A program made the position numbers and the translations under genes. From NCBI GenBank assembly GCA_030733815.1, contig JAUZQE010000015.1, forward strand, positions 1 through 64,000: 64,000 nucleotides of DNA. Direction: 5' to 3'. This document shows, piece by piece, positions 9,225 through 17,147 of this stretch. The stretch comes from Yanghanlia caeni (lineage in GTDB: Bacteria; Pseudomonadota; Gammaproteobacteria; Burkholderiales; Burkholderiaceae_B). Positions within the stretch are counted from its first letter, which is position 1, and each line of letters starts with the position of its first letter. The notes beneath the pieces were generated by a model. It saw nothing but the letters and a program-made list of their open reading frames with translations. It was not told where the DNA came from and made no database searches.

Positions 9225-9962
9225 ATGAAAGGAAAAATCGCGTATGTGACAGGTGGGATGGGTGGTATAGGGACATCGATCTGCCAGGGTCTGGCCGACA
9301 AGGGGTTTACTGTAGTGGCGGGCTGCGGCCCGAGCCGTAATTACCAGTTGTGGCTTGACGAGCAGGCGGCCCTGGGCTACACCTTTCACGCATCGGTCGG
9401 AAACGTGGCAGACTGGGAATCCACGACCGAAGCCTTTCGCAAGGTCACCGAAGAAATCGGCCCCGTCGACGTTCTGGTGAACAATGCCGGCATCACGCGT
9501 GACGGCCTGTTCCGAAAAATGAACCTCGACGACTGGCGTGCCGTGATCGACACCAACCTGAACAGCCTGTTCAACGTCACCAAGCAGGTCATCGATGGCA
9601 TGGTCGAACGGGGGTGGGGGCGCATCATCAACATCAGTTCGGTCAATGGCCAGAAGGGGCAGTTCGGTCAGACCAACTACTCCACGGCGAAGGCCGGCAT
9701 TCATGGCTTCACCATGGCATTGGCGCAGGAAGTGGCGAGCAAGGGCGTAACGGTCAATACGGTCTCTCCCGGCTACATCGGTACCGACATGGTGCGTGCG
9801 ATCCGCCCCGACGTGCTTGAAAAGATCGTTGCCACGATTCCCGTCAAGCGCCTCGGTACACCGGAAGAAATCGCATCCATCGTGTGCTGGCTGGCTTCCG
9901 ACGATTCGGGCTTCGCCACCGGCGCCGATTTCTCGCTCAATGGCGGCCTGCATATGGGCTGA
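9225..9962 (+). CDS. phaB: Acetoacetyl-CoA reductase PhaB
   Basis: PhaB reduces acetoacetyl-CoA to (R)-3-hydroxybutyryl-CoA with NADPH, giving the monomer for PhaC. The 245-residue protein is a classical short-chain dehydrogenase. It has a glycine-rich cofactor motif TGGMGGIG near the N-terminus, NNAGITRDG, and catalytic Ser139, Tyr152 and Lys156. A GGAGA sequence precedes the ATG. It lies between phaC and phaR in the same direction. FabG-type function is possible in principle, but the neighbours and overall likeness favour PhaB. Confidence 0.93.
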   Translation: MKGKIAYVTGGMGGIGTSICQGLADKGFTVVAGCGPSRNYQLWLDEQAALGYTFHASVGNVADWESTTEAFRKVTEEIGPVDVLVNNAGITRDGLFRKMNLDDWRAVIDTNLNSLFNVTKQVIDGMVERGWGRIINISSVNGQKGQFGQTNYSTAKAGIHGFTMALAQEVASKGVTVNTVSPGYIGTDMVRAIRPDVLEKIVATIPVKRLGTPEEIASIVCWLASDDSGFATGADFSLNGGLHMG

Positions 9963-9985
9963 GCCCTGCCACACCACCGGCGCCA

Positions 9986-10006
9986 GCGCCCTGTTCAGCA
10001 GGGCGC
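9986..10006 (+). repeat. Hairpin between phaB and phaR
   Basis: A perfect 8-bp stem (GCGCCCTG 9986-9993, CAGGGCGC 9999-10006) with a 5-base loop. No U-tract follows, so it is not a simple terminator. It may slow polymerase or protect the upstream mRNA. Confidence 0.5.
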
Positions 10007-10033
10007 ATTCCGCTCAACGTTTCGGCACCTGTC

Positions 10034-10621
10034 ATGACGCAAACCCAAACTGCACCTGTTGTACGTCTCATAAAAAAATATCCGAACCGCAGGTTGTACG
10101 ACACCCGCACCAGCGCCTACATCACGCTGGCCGACGTCAAGCAACTCGTTCTCGACAACGAAACCTTTCAGGTTGTCGACGCGAAATCGGGCGAAGATCT
10201 TACCCGCAGCATTCTGCTGCAGATCATTCTCGAGGAAGAAACCGGGGGTGTACCCATGTTCTCGGCGGCCGCGCTGTCGCAGATTATCCGTTTTTATGGT
10301 CATGCCATGCAGGGGGTCATGGGCGCGTTTCTCGAGAAGAACATCCAGACGTTCATGGAAATTCAGGATCGCGTGGCGGAACAGTCGAAGGGCCTGTACG
10401 GGCCGCATTTCGGCCCTGAAGCCTGGGCGCAGTTCCTGAGTGTGCAGACCCCCGTGCTGCAAAACATGATGAACAGCTACATCGATCAAAGCAAGAACCT
10501 GTTCGTGCAGATGCAAGACCAGATGCAGGACCAGACCCGTGGCATGTTCAACGTATTCCCCTTCATGACGCCCGCGGGCGAGCCCGATAAATCGGGCAAG
10601 CCGGGCAAATCCGACACCTGA
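10034..10621 (+). CDS. phaR: PhaR, PHA synthesis repressor
   Basis: PhaR represses phasin and other pha genes and leaves DNA when it binds nascent PHA granules. The 195-residue product begins with the PHB/PHA accumulation regulator DNA-binding domain (RLIKKYPNRRLYDT..SAYITL, about residues 11-35) and then the PHB accumulation regulatory domain. The C-terminus is rich in Gln and Met (QMQDQMQDQTRGM) and could contact the polymer. I chose the ATG at 10034, which gives the usual N-terminus; the open frame to 9884 runs into phaB. It shares direction with phaC and phaB. Confidence 0.92.
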   Translation: MTQTQTAPVVRLIKKYPNRRLYDTRTSAYITLADVKQLVLDNETFQVVDAKSGEDLTRSILLQIILEEETGGVPMFSAAALSQIIRFYGHAMQGVMGAFLEKNIQTFMEIQDRVAEQSKGLYGPHFGPEAWAQFLSVQTPVLQNMMNSYIDQSKNLFVQMQDQMQDQTRGMFNVFPFMTPAGEPDKSGKPGKSDT

Positions 10622-10662
10622 TTTCATTCGCGGGCGGGGCAGTGCCCGGCCGCGCAGCACTT

Positions 10663-11844
10663 TCAGTCGCGCGCACCTGCCCGCTTCACGGTGGGTGCGC
10701 GTGATGTCGTTTCGGCCGCAGGAACTTGACGATATGGGCTGTGAGCGTGCAGCTGCTCGATGTATTCCCTGACGAACGGAGTTTCCCGTTCAAGGAAATC
10801 GGCAATGGCGGGGCCGAATACCGGATCGTCGACCCAGTGCGCCGACCAGGTCTGTACCGGCAGCATGCCGCGGGCAAGCTTGTGTTCTCCCTGCGCGCCG
10901 CCTTCGAACACCTGTATGCCGTGTGTGATGGCATATTCGATGCCCTGCAAATAGCACACTTCGAAATGCAGCCCCGGTACGAATTCGGTGCTGCCCCAGT
11001 AGCGGCCGTACAGGCGCTCGCCGTGGCGGATATTCAGCGCCGCCGCAATCGGCTTGCCATGACGCAGGGCCAGAATGATCACCAAGGCATCGGCCATGCG
11101 GTCGTGGATGCGTTCGAAGAAATCCAGATTCAGATACGGCCGGTTGCCGTGTTCCAGGTAGGTCTGGACATAACAGAAGTAAAGGAAACGCAGCGTTTCC
11201 GTGTCGATCTGCCGGCCGGTCAGCCAGCGGTACTCGATACCGGCTTCGGCCAGCTTGCGGCGATCTTGCCGCAAGCGCTTGCGGCGTGATTGCGTCAACG
11301 CCGCCACGAAGGCGTCCATGTCACGGTAGCCGCGATTCTGCCAATGAAACTGCACGTTGGCACGCAGCATCAGGCCGGCTTGTTCGAGCGCCGCGCGGTC
11401 GTCTTCGTCGGGAAACAATACATGCAATGATGAACAGCGCTGCGACTGCACCAGCTGTTTTGCAGCGCTGATCAGGGCCAGGCGATCTTGCGTGTCGTGG
11501 GCGAGCAGGCGCGGCCCGGGCACCGGCGTAAAGGGCACGGCGCACACAAGCTTGGGAAAGTACTGCATGCCGTAGCGGGCATAGGCGTCGGCCCACGCAT
11601 GGTCGAACACGTACTCGCCGCGGGAATGATTCTTGGCATATAGCGGCATTGCGGCCTGCAGCGTGCCATTGCGGAACAGCACGATGTGCTGCGGTGCCCA
11701 GCCCGTGCGGGGCGAAGCGCAGCGCGTCGATTCAAGGGCCTCGAGGTAGCCATGCGAAAGCAGTGGATTATTACCCGCAAGGGCATTCCATTCTTCGGCC
11801 GCAACGGCGGCGAGGGAATCCAGCACGCTGATTTCAGAACTCAT
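10663..11844 (-). CDS. DUF482-family GNAT-like protein (FemAB-related fold)
   Basis: A 393-residue soluble protein of the COG3146 / DUF482 group, often annotated as N-acetyltransferase or peptidoglycan-biosynthesis-like. No activity is proven for most members. Visible features are NPLLSHGYLEALE near the N-terminus, the basic stretch SRRKRLRQDRRKL in the middle, and GERLYGRYWGS..VPGLHFEVCYLQGIEYAI, typical of the family. The ATG at 11844 gives the usual MSSEI start; upstream frame to 12114 looks non-coding. It converges on phaR. A candidate promoter with an inverted repeat lies just upstream. Confidence 0.8.
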   Translation of the reverse strand: MSSEISVLDSLAAVAAEEWNALAGNNPLLSHGYLEALESTRCASPRTGWAPQHIVLFRNGTLQAAMPLYAKNHSRGEYVFDHAWADAYARYGMQYFPKLVCAVPFTPVPGPRLLAHDTQDRLALISAAKQLVQSQRCSSLHVLFPDEDDRAALEQAGLMLRANVQFHWQNRGYRDMDAFVAALTQSRRKRLRQDRRKLAEAGIEYRWLTGRQIDTETLRFLYFCYVQTYLEHGNRPYLNLDFFERIHDRMADALVIILALRHGKPIAAALNIRHGERLYGRYWGSTEFVPGLHFEVCYLQGIEYAITHGIQVFEGGAQGEHKLARGMLPVQTWSAHWVDDPVFGPAIADFLERETPFVREYIEQLHAHSPYRQVPAAETTSRAPTVKRAGARD

Positions 11845-11852
11845 ATGCGGCT

Positions 11853-11888
11853 TCTGTATGGGGTATGTCGTGTCGCAGCAACTGCGAC
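11853..11888 (-). promoter_or_regulatory. Candidate promoter and operator of the DUF482 gene
   Basis: On the minus strand TTGCTG (11881-11876) and TACAGA (11858-11853) are 17 bp apart. The -35 box lies inside a perfect 7-bp dyad with a 3-base centre (GTCGCAG 11872-11878, CTGCGAC 11882-11888). The -10 box ends 8 bases before the ATG, so a transcript would be nearly leaderless. Inference from pattern only. Confidence 0.3.
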
Positions 11889-12421
11889 GAACGTGATACC
11901 GCCATGATGACCAAACTGCTTGCATTGCGAAAGCCCGGATGCTGTAATGTAACCAACATCGCCAGATACGGCGCGCCCGCAACTTACCGGCCGCTGCGCC
12001 TCTTGCACAATCCGCTATATGTAGCAGGTTCCCGGCAAGTATCTCTCTGGCCCGGGCGTTACTTCGCACCTTGCGGGTCTTCGTCCACGCAATATCACGC
12101 AATACAAAGAACAACCGCTATTCAGGCTGCTCGCGCCTGTAGTGCCGTTGCATGATCGTGCGCAGCGGTGCCGTGCGTGCACTGAAAGTACCGCGTTCCC
12201 GGCAAATGTGGGCCGTTGTGGGCCCCCGGCCGCTGTAACGGCTCTTCAAGGGCGCGGCATCATCACAAAAGACAATGGCGTTTCTCGCACTTCGTATCGG
12301 TATTGAGGCCGCGCCCCGCGTGGCCTGCGCACTTGATGTTTCAAGCGGCGGGCCTGCGTTTTGCTCTGCCGTGCACGCCGGTGCGCAATGTGGCGCCATC
12401 CAGCGCAACGCCACCCAACGC
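11889..12421. other. Intergenic region with no recognised gene
   Basis: About 530 bases between the DUF482 gene and the tRNA terminator. Open frames on both strands show no family features. The frame at 12118-12585 on the minus strand is a translation of the tRNA gene. The stretch contains an imperfect hairpin around 12212-12245 (GCCGTT / AACGGC arms). It is the longest unexplained gap in the window. Confidence 0.5.
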
Positions 12422-12452
12422 AAAACGGGCCGATTGCTTGGCAATCGGCCCG
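12422..12452 (-). terminator. Rho-independent terminator of the tRNA gene
   Basis: A perfect 12-bp stem (12426-12437 with 12441-12452) and a 3-base loop are followed on the minus strand by TTTT (12425-12422). It begins 9 bases past the end of the tRNA gene. Confidence 0.92.
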
Positions 12453-12461
12453 TAAGAAATC

Positions 12462-12538
12462 TGGTTGCGGGGACAGGATTTGAACCTGTGACCTTCGGGT
12501 TATGAGCCCGACGAGCTGCCAGACTGCTCCACCCCGCG
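12462..12538 (-). tRNA. Initiator tRNA-fMet (CAT anticodon)
   Basis: A 77-base cloverleaf with the 3' CCA encoded. The acceptor strands CGCGGGG and CCCCGCA leave a C1-A72 mismatch, and the anticodon stem has three G-C pairs (GGGCTCATAACCC). Both are hallmarks of the bacterial initiator tRNA, which brings formyl-methionine to the start codon. The T-loop reads GTTCAAATC. It stands alone between its own promoter and terminator, not next to rimP as in E. coli. Confidence 0.97.
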
Positions 12539-12550
12539 TCTGAGTCTGTA

Positions 12551-12579
12551 ATAGTAACCCGAACCCGCTTCGAATGCAA
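12551..12579 (-). promoter_or_regulatory. Promoter of the initiator tRNA gene
   Basis: On the minus strand TTGCAT (12579-12574) and TACTAT (12556-12551) are exactly 17 bp apart. The predicted start is about 6 bases upstream of the mature tRNA 5' end. Confidence 0.7.
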
Positions 12580-12602
12580 GTTCATTACCTAAAGCGTCAT
12601 CA

Positions 12603-13220
12603 ATGACAGAAGGCCAGATCCTCCGTATCCTGGAAACCGCGCTATTATGTGCGGATCAGCCCATGTCGCTGGCGGAATTGCGCAAGCTCTTCACTGCGCA
12701 AGAGGTCTCAACAGATGACCTGCGTCGCCTTCTTGGCCTGCTGCAGCTCGACTGGCAGGGGCGGGGCCTCGAACTCGTCAACGTTGCATCGGGCTGGCGG
12801 TTCCAGAGCCGCCCCGAAATGCAGCGCTACTTGAGCCGCCTCGATCCGGTCAGGCCCCCCAAGTATTCGCGTGCCGTTCTCGAAACCCTGGCAATCATTG
12901 CGTGGCGCCAGCCTGTTACGCGCGGCGATATCGAAGATATTCGCGGCGTGACCGTCTCCACCCAGATCATACGCACGCTCGAAGAGCGTGGCTGGATCGA
13001 GGTTCTCGGGTACCGCGACGCCCCGGGCAGGCCTGCTCTTTTCGGAACCACGCACCAGTTTCTGGATGATCTCGGCCTCCGGTCGCTCGATGACCTGCCG
13101 CCGCTTGGCGATGCCGACGCCGATGCAACCGAGGCGCTGGCGGCGCTGGCGCTCGAGGCGCCGGCCGAGTCGGCCGACACCAATCAAGTCTCCACGGAGT
13201 ATGAAAAGCAATATGACTAA
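12603..13220 (+). CDS. scpB: ScpB, segregation and condensation protein B
   Basis: ScpB is a winged-helix subunit that joins ScpA and SMC for chromosome condensation. The 205-residue protein has the two winged-helix domains expected, with family motifs [21 protein letters not shown] at the start, [32 protein letters not shown] in the middle and [18 protein letters not shown] near the end. The last 35 residues are acidic and Ala-rich. scpA is not next to it. Its end overlaps the start of rluB by a few bases. Confidence 0.93.
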   Translation: MTEGQILRILETALLCADQPMSLAELRKLFTAQEVSTDDLRRLLGLLQLDWQGRGLELVNVASGWRFQSRPEMQRYLSRLDPVRPPKYSRAVLETLAIIAWRQPVTRGDIEDIRGVTVSTQIIRTLEERGWIEVLGYRDAPGRPALFGTTHQFLDDLGLRSLDDLPPLGDADADATEALAALALEAPAESADTNQVSTEYEKQYD

Positions 13221-14898
13221 TATCACCGACACGGCGGCACCCGCCGCCGATGCCATCGAGGCACCGGCGATTTCCCCCGCCAGCGGCGATACTGCAGCGG
13301 GCGGTGCGCCAGCAAAGCCTGCGCGTGGCGCGGGCCGCAAGTTGCGCACGCCGTTTCGCCGGCGCCGCGCCGATGCCGCTACCGACGCCAGCCCGCAAAC
13401 CGGCGCAAACGCTGAGGGCGATCAGACGGCGGAACCTTCCACGCCCGCCGAGCAGCCCGCGCGTCCGGCACGTGCCCGCAAGTCCACGGCGCGCCGCGGC
13501 AAGCAGGGCAAGCCGGCTGCAGCAGCCGTACCCGGGCAGCCCGCCGAGACGAGCGAGGTGGCAGCCGCCGGTGCCCGGGGCAAAGGCCGCAAGCGTGGCC
13601 GCAAGGGCGATGCGGTCGAGTCCGACAAGGACGCCGAGCTGGCGCTTTCGTATCTCGAGCGCACGGCGGCACTGCCACAGCGGCTCGACAAATACCTCAA
13701 GAGCGACGTGCTCAAGCCCAAGCTGCACAAGGTGCTGGCCGAAGCCGGTATCGGTTCCCGTCGTGAAATGGAAGAACTGATCATTGCCGGGCGTGTGTCG
13801 GTGAATGGGGAACCGGCCCACATCGGGCAGCGCGTCGGCCCCAAGGATCAGGTTCGCGTGAATGGGCGCCTGATCGCACGGCCCGATCGCAAGAAGCCGC
13901 CGCGCGTCATTCTGTATCACAAGCCTGCCGGCGAGATCGTGAGCCACGATGATCCCGAAGGGCGTGCAACGGTGTTCGCGCGCCTGCCCAAGCTCAAGGT
14001 GGGCAAGTGGCTGTCGGTGGGTCGTCTCGATCTCAATACCGAAGGGCTCCTCATTCTCACCACCTCGGGCGAGATCGCGAACCGGCTCATGCATCCGCGC
14101 TACGGTGCGGAACGGGAGTACGCCGTTCGCGTGCTGGGTGAGCTCGACGCTGAGCAGCAAAAGCGCCTCGTCTCCGGCATTACGCTCGATGACGGCGAGG
14201 CACGCTTCGGCACGCTGGAGTACCTGGGCGGCGAAGGCAGCAACCGCTGGTATCGCGTTACGCTTCACGAAGGCCGTAACCGCGAGGTGCGTCGCATGTT
14301 CGAAGCGGCCGGCGTTACCGTCAGCCGCCTGATCCGCACGCGTTTTGGCGAGATCGTGCTGCCCCGCAACCTGCGTCGCGGGCGTTGGGAAGAGCTTGAC
14401 CCCACGATGGCGCAGGCAATCATGGTGCAACTGGGTCTGTTCAAGGAAGACGATGACGAGGGCAGGGGTGTGGGCGAGCGCCAGCCTCTCTCGCATGACA
14501 GTGCATTGCCTCCCGGCTTTGGCACACCCGAACGCAACGGCATGAACGGAGCCCGGGTTGGGCGTCGGGGCCGCGTCACGGGTGGGCGAACCATCGGGGC
14601 CACGTCGCCGTCCGACCCCTTCGGCAGCGGTCTGCTGGTGGGTGGCGGGTATGCGAACGGTCATCCGCTCGCGCCGGCCGGCAAGCGCAAGGGCCCGGCC
14701 AAAGGCAAGAAGGGGGCGGCTGCGACAGGCGACGAATCGCGGCGCCCTGCAGGTACCCGCAGCGGCACCAAGGGCCGCGCTGCCCAGCAGAGCGGCAAGT
14801 CGCGGCGCCGCACATCCGCGGGCGGTGGCGACGATTGGCAGCCGCGTAGCGCCACTGCACACGAGTCCCATCTCGGCAAACTCGGTAAGTTACGGTGA
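13213..14898 (+). CDS. rluB: RluB-type 23S rRNA pseudouridine synthase with long tails
   Basis: RluB makes pseudouridine 2605 (E. coli numbering) in 23S rRNA. The core runs from about residue 170 to 415: an S4 domain ([30 protein letters not shown]) and a synthase domain with [14 protein letters not shown], which holds the catalytic aspartate, and [11 protein letters not shown]. The product is 561 residues against about 290 in E. coli. The extra length is a low-complexity Ala/Lys/Arg N-terminal tail of about 160 residues and a Gly/Lys/Arg-rich C-terminal tail of about 145. The start is uncertain: ATG at 13213 has GGAG 13 bases upstream, while ATG at 13201 is only 1 base from it. Both overlap scpB. 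Confidence 0.9.
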   Translation: MTNITDTAAPAADAIEAPAISPASGDTAAGGAPAKPARGAGRKLRTPFRRRRADAATDASPQTGANAEGDQTAEPSTPAEQPARPARARKSTARRGKQGKPAAAAVPGQPAETSEVAAAGARGKGRKRGRKGDAVESDKDAELALSYLERTAALPQRLDKYLKSDVLKPKLHKVLAEAGIGSRREMEELIIAGRVSVNGEPAHIGQRVGPKDQVRVNGRLIARPDRKKPPRVILYHKPAGEIVSHDDPEGRATVFARLPKLKVGKWLSVGRLDLNTEGLLILTTSGEIANRLMHPRYGAEREYAVRVLGELDAEQQKRLVSGITLDDGEARFGTLEYLGGEGSNRWYRVTLHEGRNREVRRMFEAAGVTVSRLIRTRFGEIVLPRNLRRGRWEELDPTMAQAIMVQLGLFKEDDDEGRGVGERQPLSHDSALPPGFGTPERNGMNGARVGRRGRVTGGRTIGATSPSDPFGSGLLVGGGYANGHPLAPAGKRKGPAKGKKGAAATGDESRRPAGTRSGTKGRAAQQSGKSRRRTSAGGGDDWQPRSATAHESHLGKLGKLR

Positions 14899-14922
14899 AA
14901 GCAGGAAATTTCCGTAGTTATC

Positions 14923-14931
14923 TGCTAAAAT
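14923..14931 (+). promoter_or_regulatory. Candidate extended -10 promoter of the rimP operon
   Basis: TGCTAAAAT is an extended -10 box (TGn followed by TAAAAT), 25 bases after rluB. No good -35 box is seen, which is common for extended -10 promoters. A near-identical TGCTAGAAT precedes rpsF. Confidence 0.45.
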
Positions 14932-14997
14932 ACACCGCTTTACAGCTATATTGTTTTGGCGTCCTTATAAAACTCGGGTGCGGCCCGGTGTTACAAG

Positions 14998-15012
14998 GCT
15001 AGACAATCTAGC
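14998..15012 (+). repeat. Hairpin in the rimP leader
   Basis: GCTAGA (14998-15003) and TCTAGC (15007-15012) form a perfect 6-bp stem with a CAA loop. It lies in the untranslated leader of rimP and may be part of a larger fold. Confidence 0.45.
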
Positions 15013-15084
15013 GGCACATTTCTTAGGCGGGCCGGTTGGCCTCCCGGGTCAGGCGGCTCGGGTGTCACGGTTGCGCGATAACAG

Positions 15085-15112
15085 TGGGCTGGCTTTGCAG
15101 CCCATTTTTTTT
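15085..15112 (+). terminator. Terminator-like hairpin directly before rimP (candidate attenuator)
   Basis: TGGGCT (15085-15090) pairs with AGCCCA (15099-15104), loop of 8 bases, followed by eight T (15105-15112). The rimP ATG begins 7 bases later, and the only ribosome-binding-like GGA (15113-15115) abuts the T-run. It can end either the leader transcript or, less likely, rluB transcription. Placement favours attenuation of the operon. Confidence 0.6.
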
Positions 15113-15119
15113 GGATTTT

Positions 15120-15605
15120 ATGGCAGCAGAATTATTCGCTCTGACCCAGGATTCCCTGGCCGGCATGGGCGTTGAGCTTGTCGATGTCGAGCGCGCCCCG
15201 GGCGGGCTCCTGCGCGTGACGATCGATCGCCCCGAAGGGGTGCGCATCGAAGATTGCGAGCGGGCTTCGAAGCATCTTTCGCGCGTGTACGAGGTCGAAA
15301 ATATCGACTATCGCCGCCTCGAAGTGGGGTCTCCGGGCGTCGATCGCCCGTTGAAGCGCCCCGAAGACTTCCAGCGCTTTGCCGGCGAGCGGGTGGAAAT
15401 CCGCCTGCGTCAGGCGATCGACAGCCGCAAGGTCTTTACCGGTCTGCTGCAGGTGTCGGCACAGGCCGACCCGGCCGATTCTGCGCAATACAGTCTCGAA
15501 TACGAAACCCAATCCGGGCAGGTCCAGGTCCTCGCCTTCACGTTTGACGACGTCGAGCGCGCCAAACTGGATCCCATACTAGATTTCAAGGGCAAAAAGC
15601 GATGA
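15120..15605 (+). CDS. rimP: RimP, ribosome maturation factor
   Basis: RimP helps assemble the 30S subunit, acting on the S12/S19 region. The 161-residue product has the two-domain RimP form: an N-terminal alpha/beta domain ([44 protein letters not shown]) with the conserved [18 protein letters not shown] motif, then an SH3-like C-terminal domain. The ATG at 15120 is chosen because the open frame above it is the structured leader. Its last 4 bases overlap the ATG of nusA, so the two are probably translationally coupled. Confidence 0.95.
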   Translation: MAAELFALTQDSLAGMGVELVDVERAPGGLLRVTIDRPEGVRIEDCERASKHLSRVYEVENIDYRRLEVGSPGVDRPLKRPEDFQRFAGERVEIRLRQAIDSRKVFTGLLQVSAQADPADSAQYSLEYETQSGQVQVLAFTFDDVERAKLDPILDFKGKKR

Positions 15606-17083
15606 GTCGCGAAATTCTTCTTTTGGTTGACGCCTTGGCGCGTGAAAAGAATGTCGAACGTGAAGTGGTGTTTGGCGCACTCGAGAGCGCGCTGGCATCG
15701 GCCATGAAGAAACGTTTCAAGGAAGACGCCGACATTCGCGTGTCGATCGACCGCCAGACCGGCGAACATGAAGGGTACCGCCGCTGGCTCGTGGTGCCCG
15801 ATGAAGCCGGCCTGCAAGAGCCCGATCGCCAGGAACTGTATTCCGACGCCCAGGACATCGTGCCGGGCATCGAGGTCGGCGAATACATTGAAGAACCGCT
15901 CGAGCCCGAGGAGTTCGGCCGCATTGGTGCACAAGCGGCCAAACAGGCCATTTTGCAGAAAATTCGCGACGCCGAGCGTGAACAGGTTCTGAACGACTTT
16001 CTCGAGCGGGGTGAAACCATCGTGTCGGGTGTCGTCAAGCGCATGGACAAGGGCGACGTCATCGTCGATACGGGCAAGATCGAGGCGCGACTGCCGCGCT
16101 CCGAGATGATTCCGCGCGAGAATATTCGTGTCGGCGACCGTATTCGCGCCTGGGTCATGAAAATCGATCATGCCGCCCGCGGCCAGCAGGTCATCCTGTC
16201 GCGCACGGCACCCGAGTTCATTCGCGAACTGTTCGAAAACGAAGTGCCCGAAATCGAACAGGGCCTGCTCGAAATCAAGGCCGCTGCCCGCGATCCGGGC
16301 GTGCGGGCTAAAATTGCTGTAGTCGCCTACGACAAACGCATCGACCCCATCGGCACCTGCGTAGGCATGCGCGGCTCACGCGTCACGGCCGTACGCAACG
16401 AGCTGGGTGGCGAACAGGTCGATATCGTGCTGTGGTCCGACGACCCGGCCGAGTTCGTCATCGGGGCCCTGGCACCCGCGCATGTCGAGTCGATCGTGGT
16501 CGACGAAGACAAGCATGCCATGGATGTCGTGGTCGATGCAGAAAACCTGCCCAAGGCGATTGGCGCACGGGGTCAGAACGTGCGTCTCGCGTCTGAGCTC
16601 ACCGGCTGGCAGATCAACATCATGACGCCGGAAGAAAGCCTCAACAGGCAGGAAGAAGAGCGGGCCGACCTGCGCAAGATGTTCATTTCCCGCCTCGACG
16701 TCGATGAAGAGGTTGCCGATATCCTCATCGATGAAGGGTTCTCCGGGCTGGAAGAGATTGCCTATGTGCCCTTGCAGGAACTGCTCGATATCGAAGCCTT
16801 CGACGAGGAAACCGTCAACGAGCTTCGTACCCGCGCCCGCAATGCCCTGCTGACCGAGGCCATTGCACAGGAAGAACGCGTTACGAGCGCGCAGAATCTT
16901 CTTGAAATCGAAGGGTTGACCCCCGAACTGGTGGCCAAGCTGGCCGAGAACGATATTCTCGACATCGACGCCCTTGCTGAACTCGCAACCGACGAGCTGT
17001 CGGAAATCACCGGTCTTGACGAAGAAACGGCCAGTGATCTGATCATGAAGGCAAGAGCCCACTGGTTTGAAGATGAAGACTGA
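15602..17083 (+). CDS. nusA: NusA, transcription elongation, termination and antitermination factor
   Basis: NusA binds RNA polymerase and nascent RNA and tunes pausing, termination and rrn antitermination. The 493-residue protein shows the complete domain order: N-terminal polymerase-binding domain (1-130), S1 domain (about 131-200, [21 protein letters not shown]), two KH domains ([11 protein letters not shown] and [14 protein letters not shown]), then two acidic C-terminal repeats ([22 protein letters not shown] and a second near 430-490). The start overlaps rimP by 4 bases. In many bacteria NusA controls this same operon, which fits the terminator-like hairpin before rimP. Confidence 0.97.
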   Translation: MSREILLLVDALAREKNVEREVVFGALESALASAMKKRFKEDADIRVSIDRQTGEHEGYRRWLVVPDEAGLQEPDRQELYSDAQDIVPGIEVGEYIEEPLEPEEFGRIGAQAAKQAILQKIRDAEREQVLNDFLERGETIVSGVVKRMDKGDVIVDTGKIEARLPRSEMIPRENIRVGDRIRAWVMKIDHAARGQQVILSRTAPEFIRELFENEVPEIEQGLLEIKAAARDPGVRAKIAVVAYDKRIDPIGTCVGMRGSRVTAVRNELGGEQVDIVLWSDDPAEFVIGALAPAHVESIVVDEDKHAMDVVVDAENLPKAIGARGQNVRLASELTGWQINIMTPEESLNRQEEERADLRKMFISRLDVDEEVADILIDEGFSGLEEIAYVPLQELLDIEAFDEETVNELRTRARNALLTEAIAQEERVTSAQNLLEIEGLTPELVAKLAENDILDIDALAELATDELSEITGLDEETASDLIMKARAHWFEDED

Positions 17084-17147
17084 GTGCAGCCAGACAACCG
17101 GGTCCATCCATATTGAGAAATAGTAGTTGCAAGCAAGAGAGAGTCGA

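Noticed and set aside
12118..12585. Minus-strand frame of 155 codons with a familiar-looking NPKVTGSNPVPATRF segment
   Set aside because: That segment is the translation of the initiator tRNA gene, a common false protein hit.
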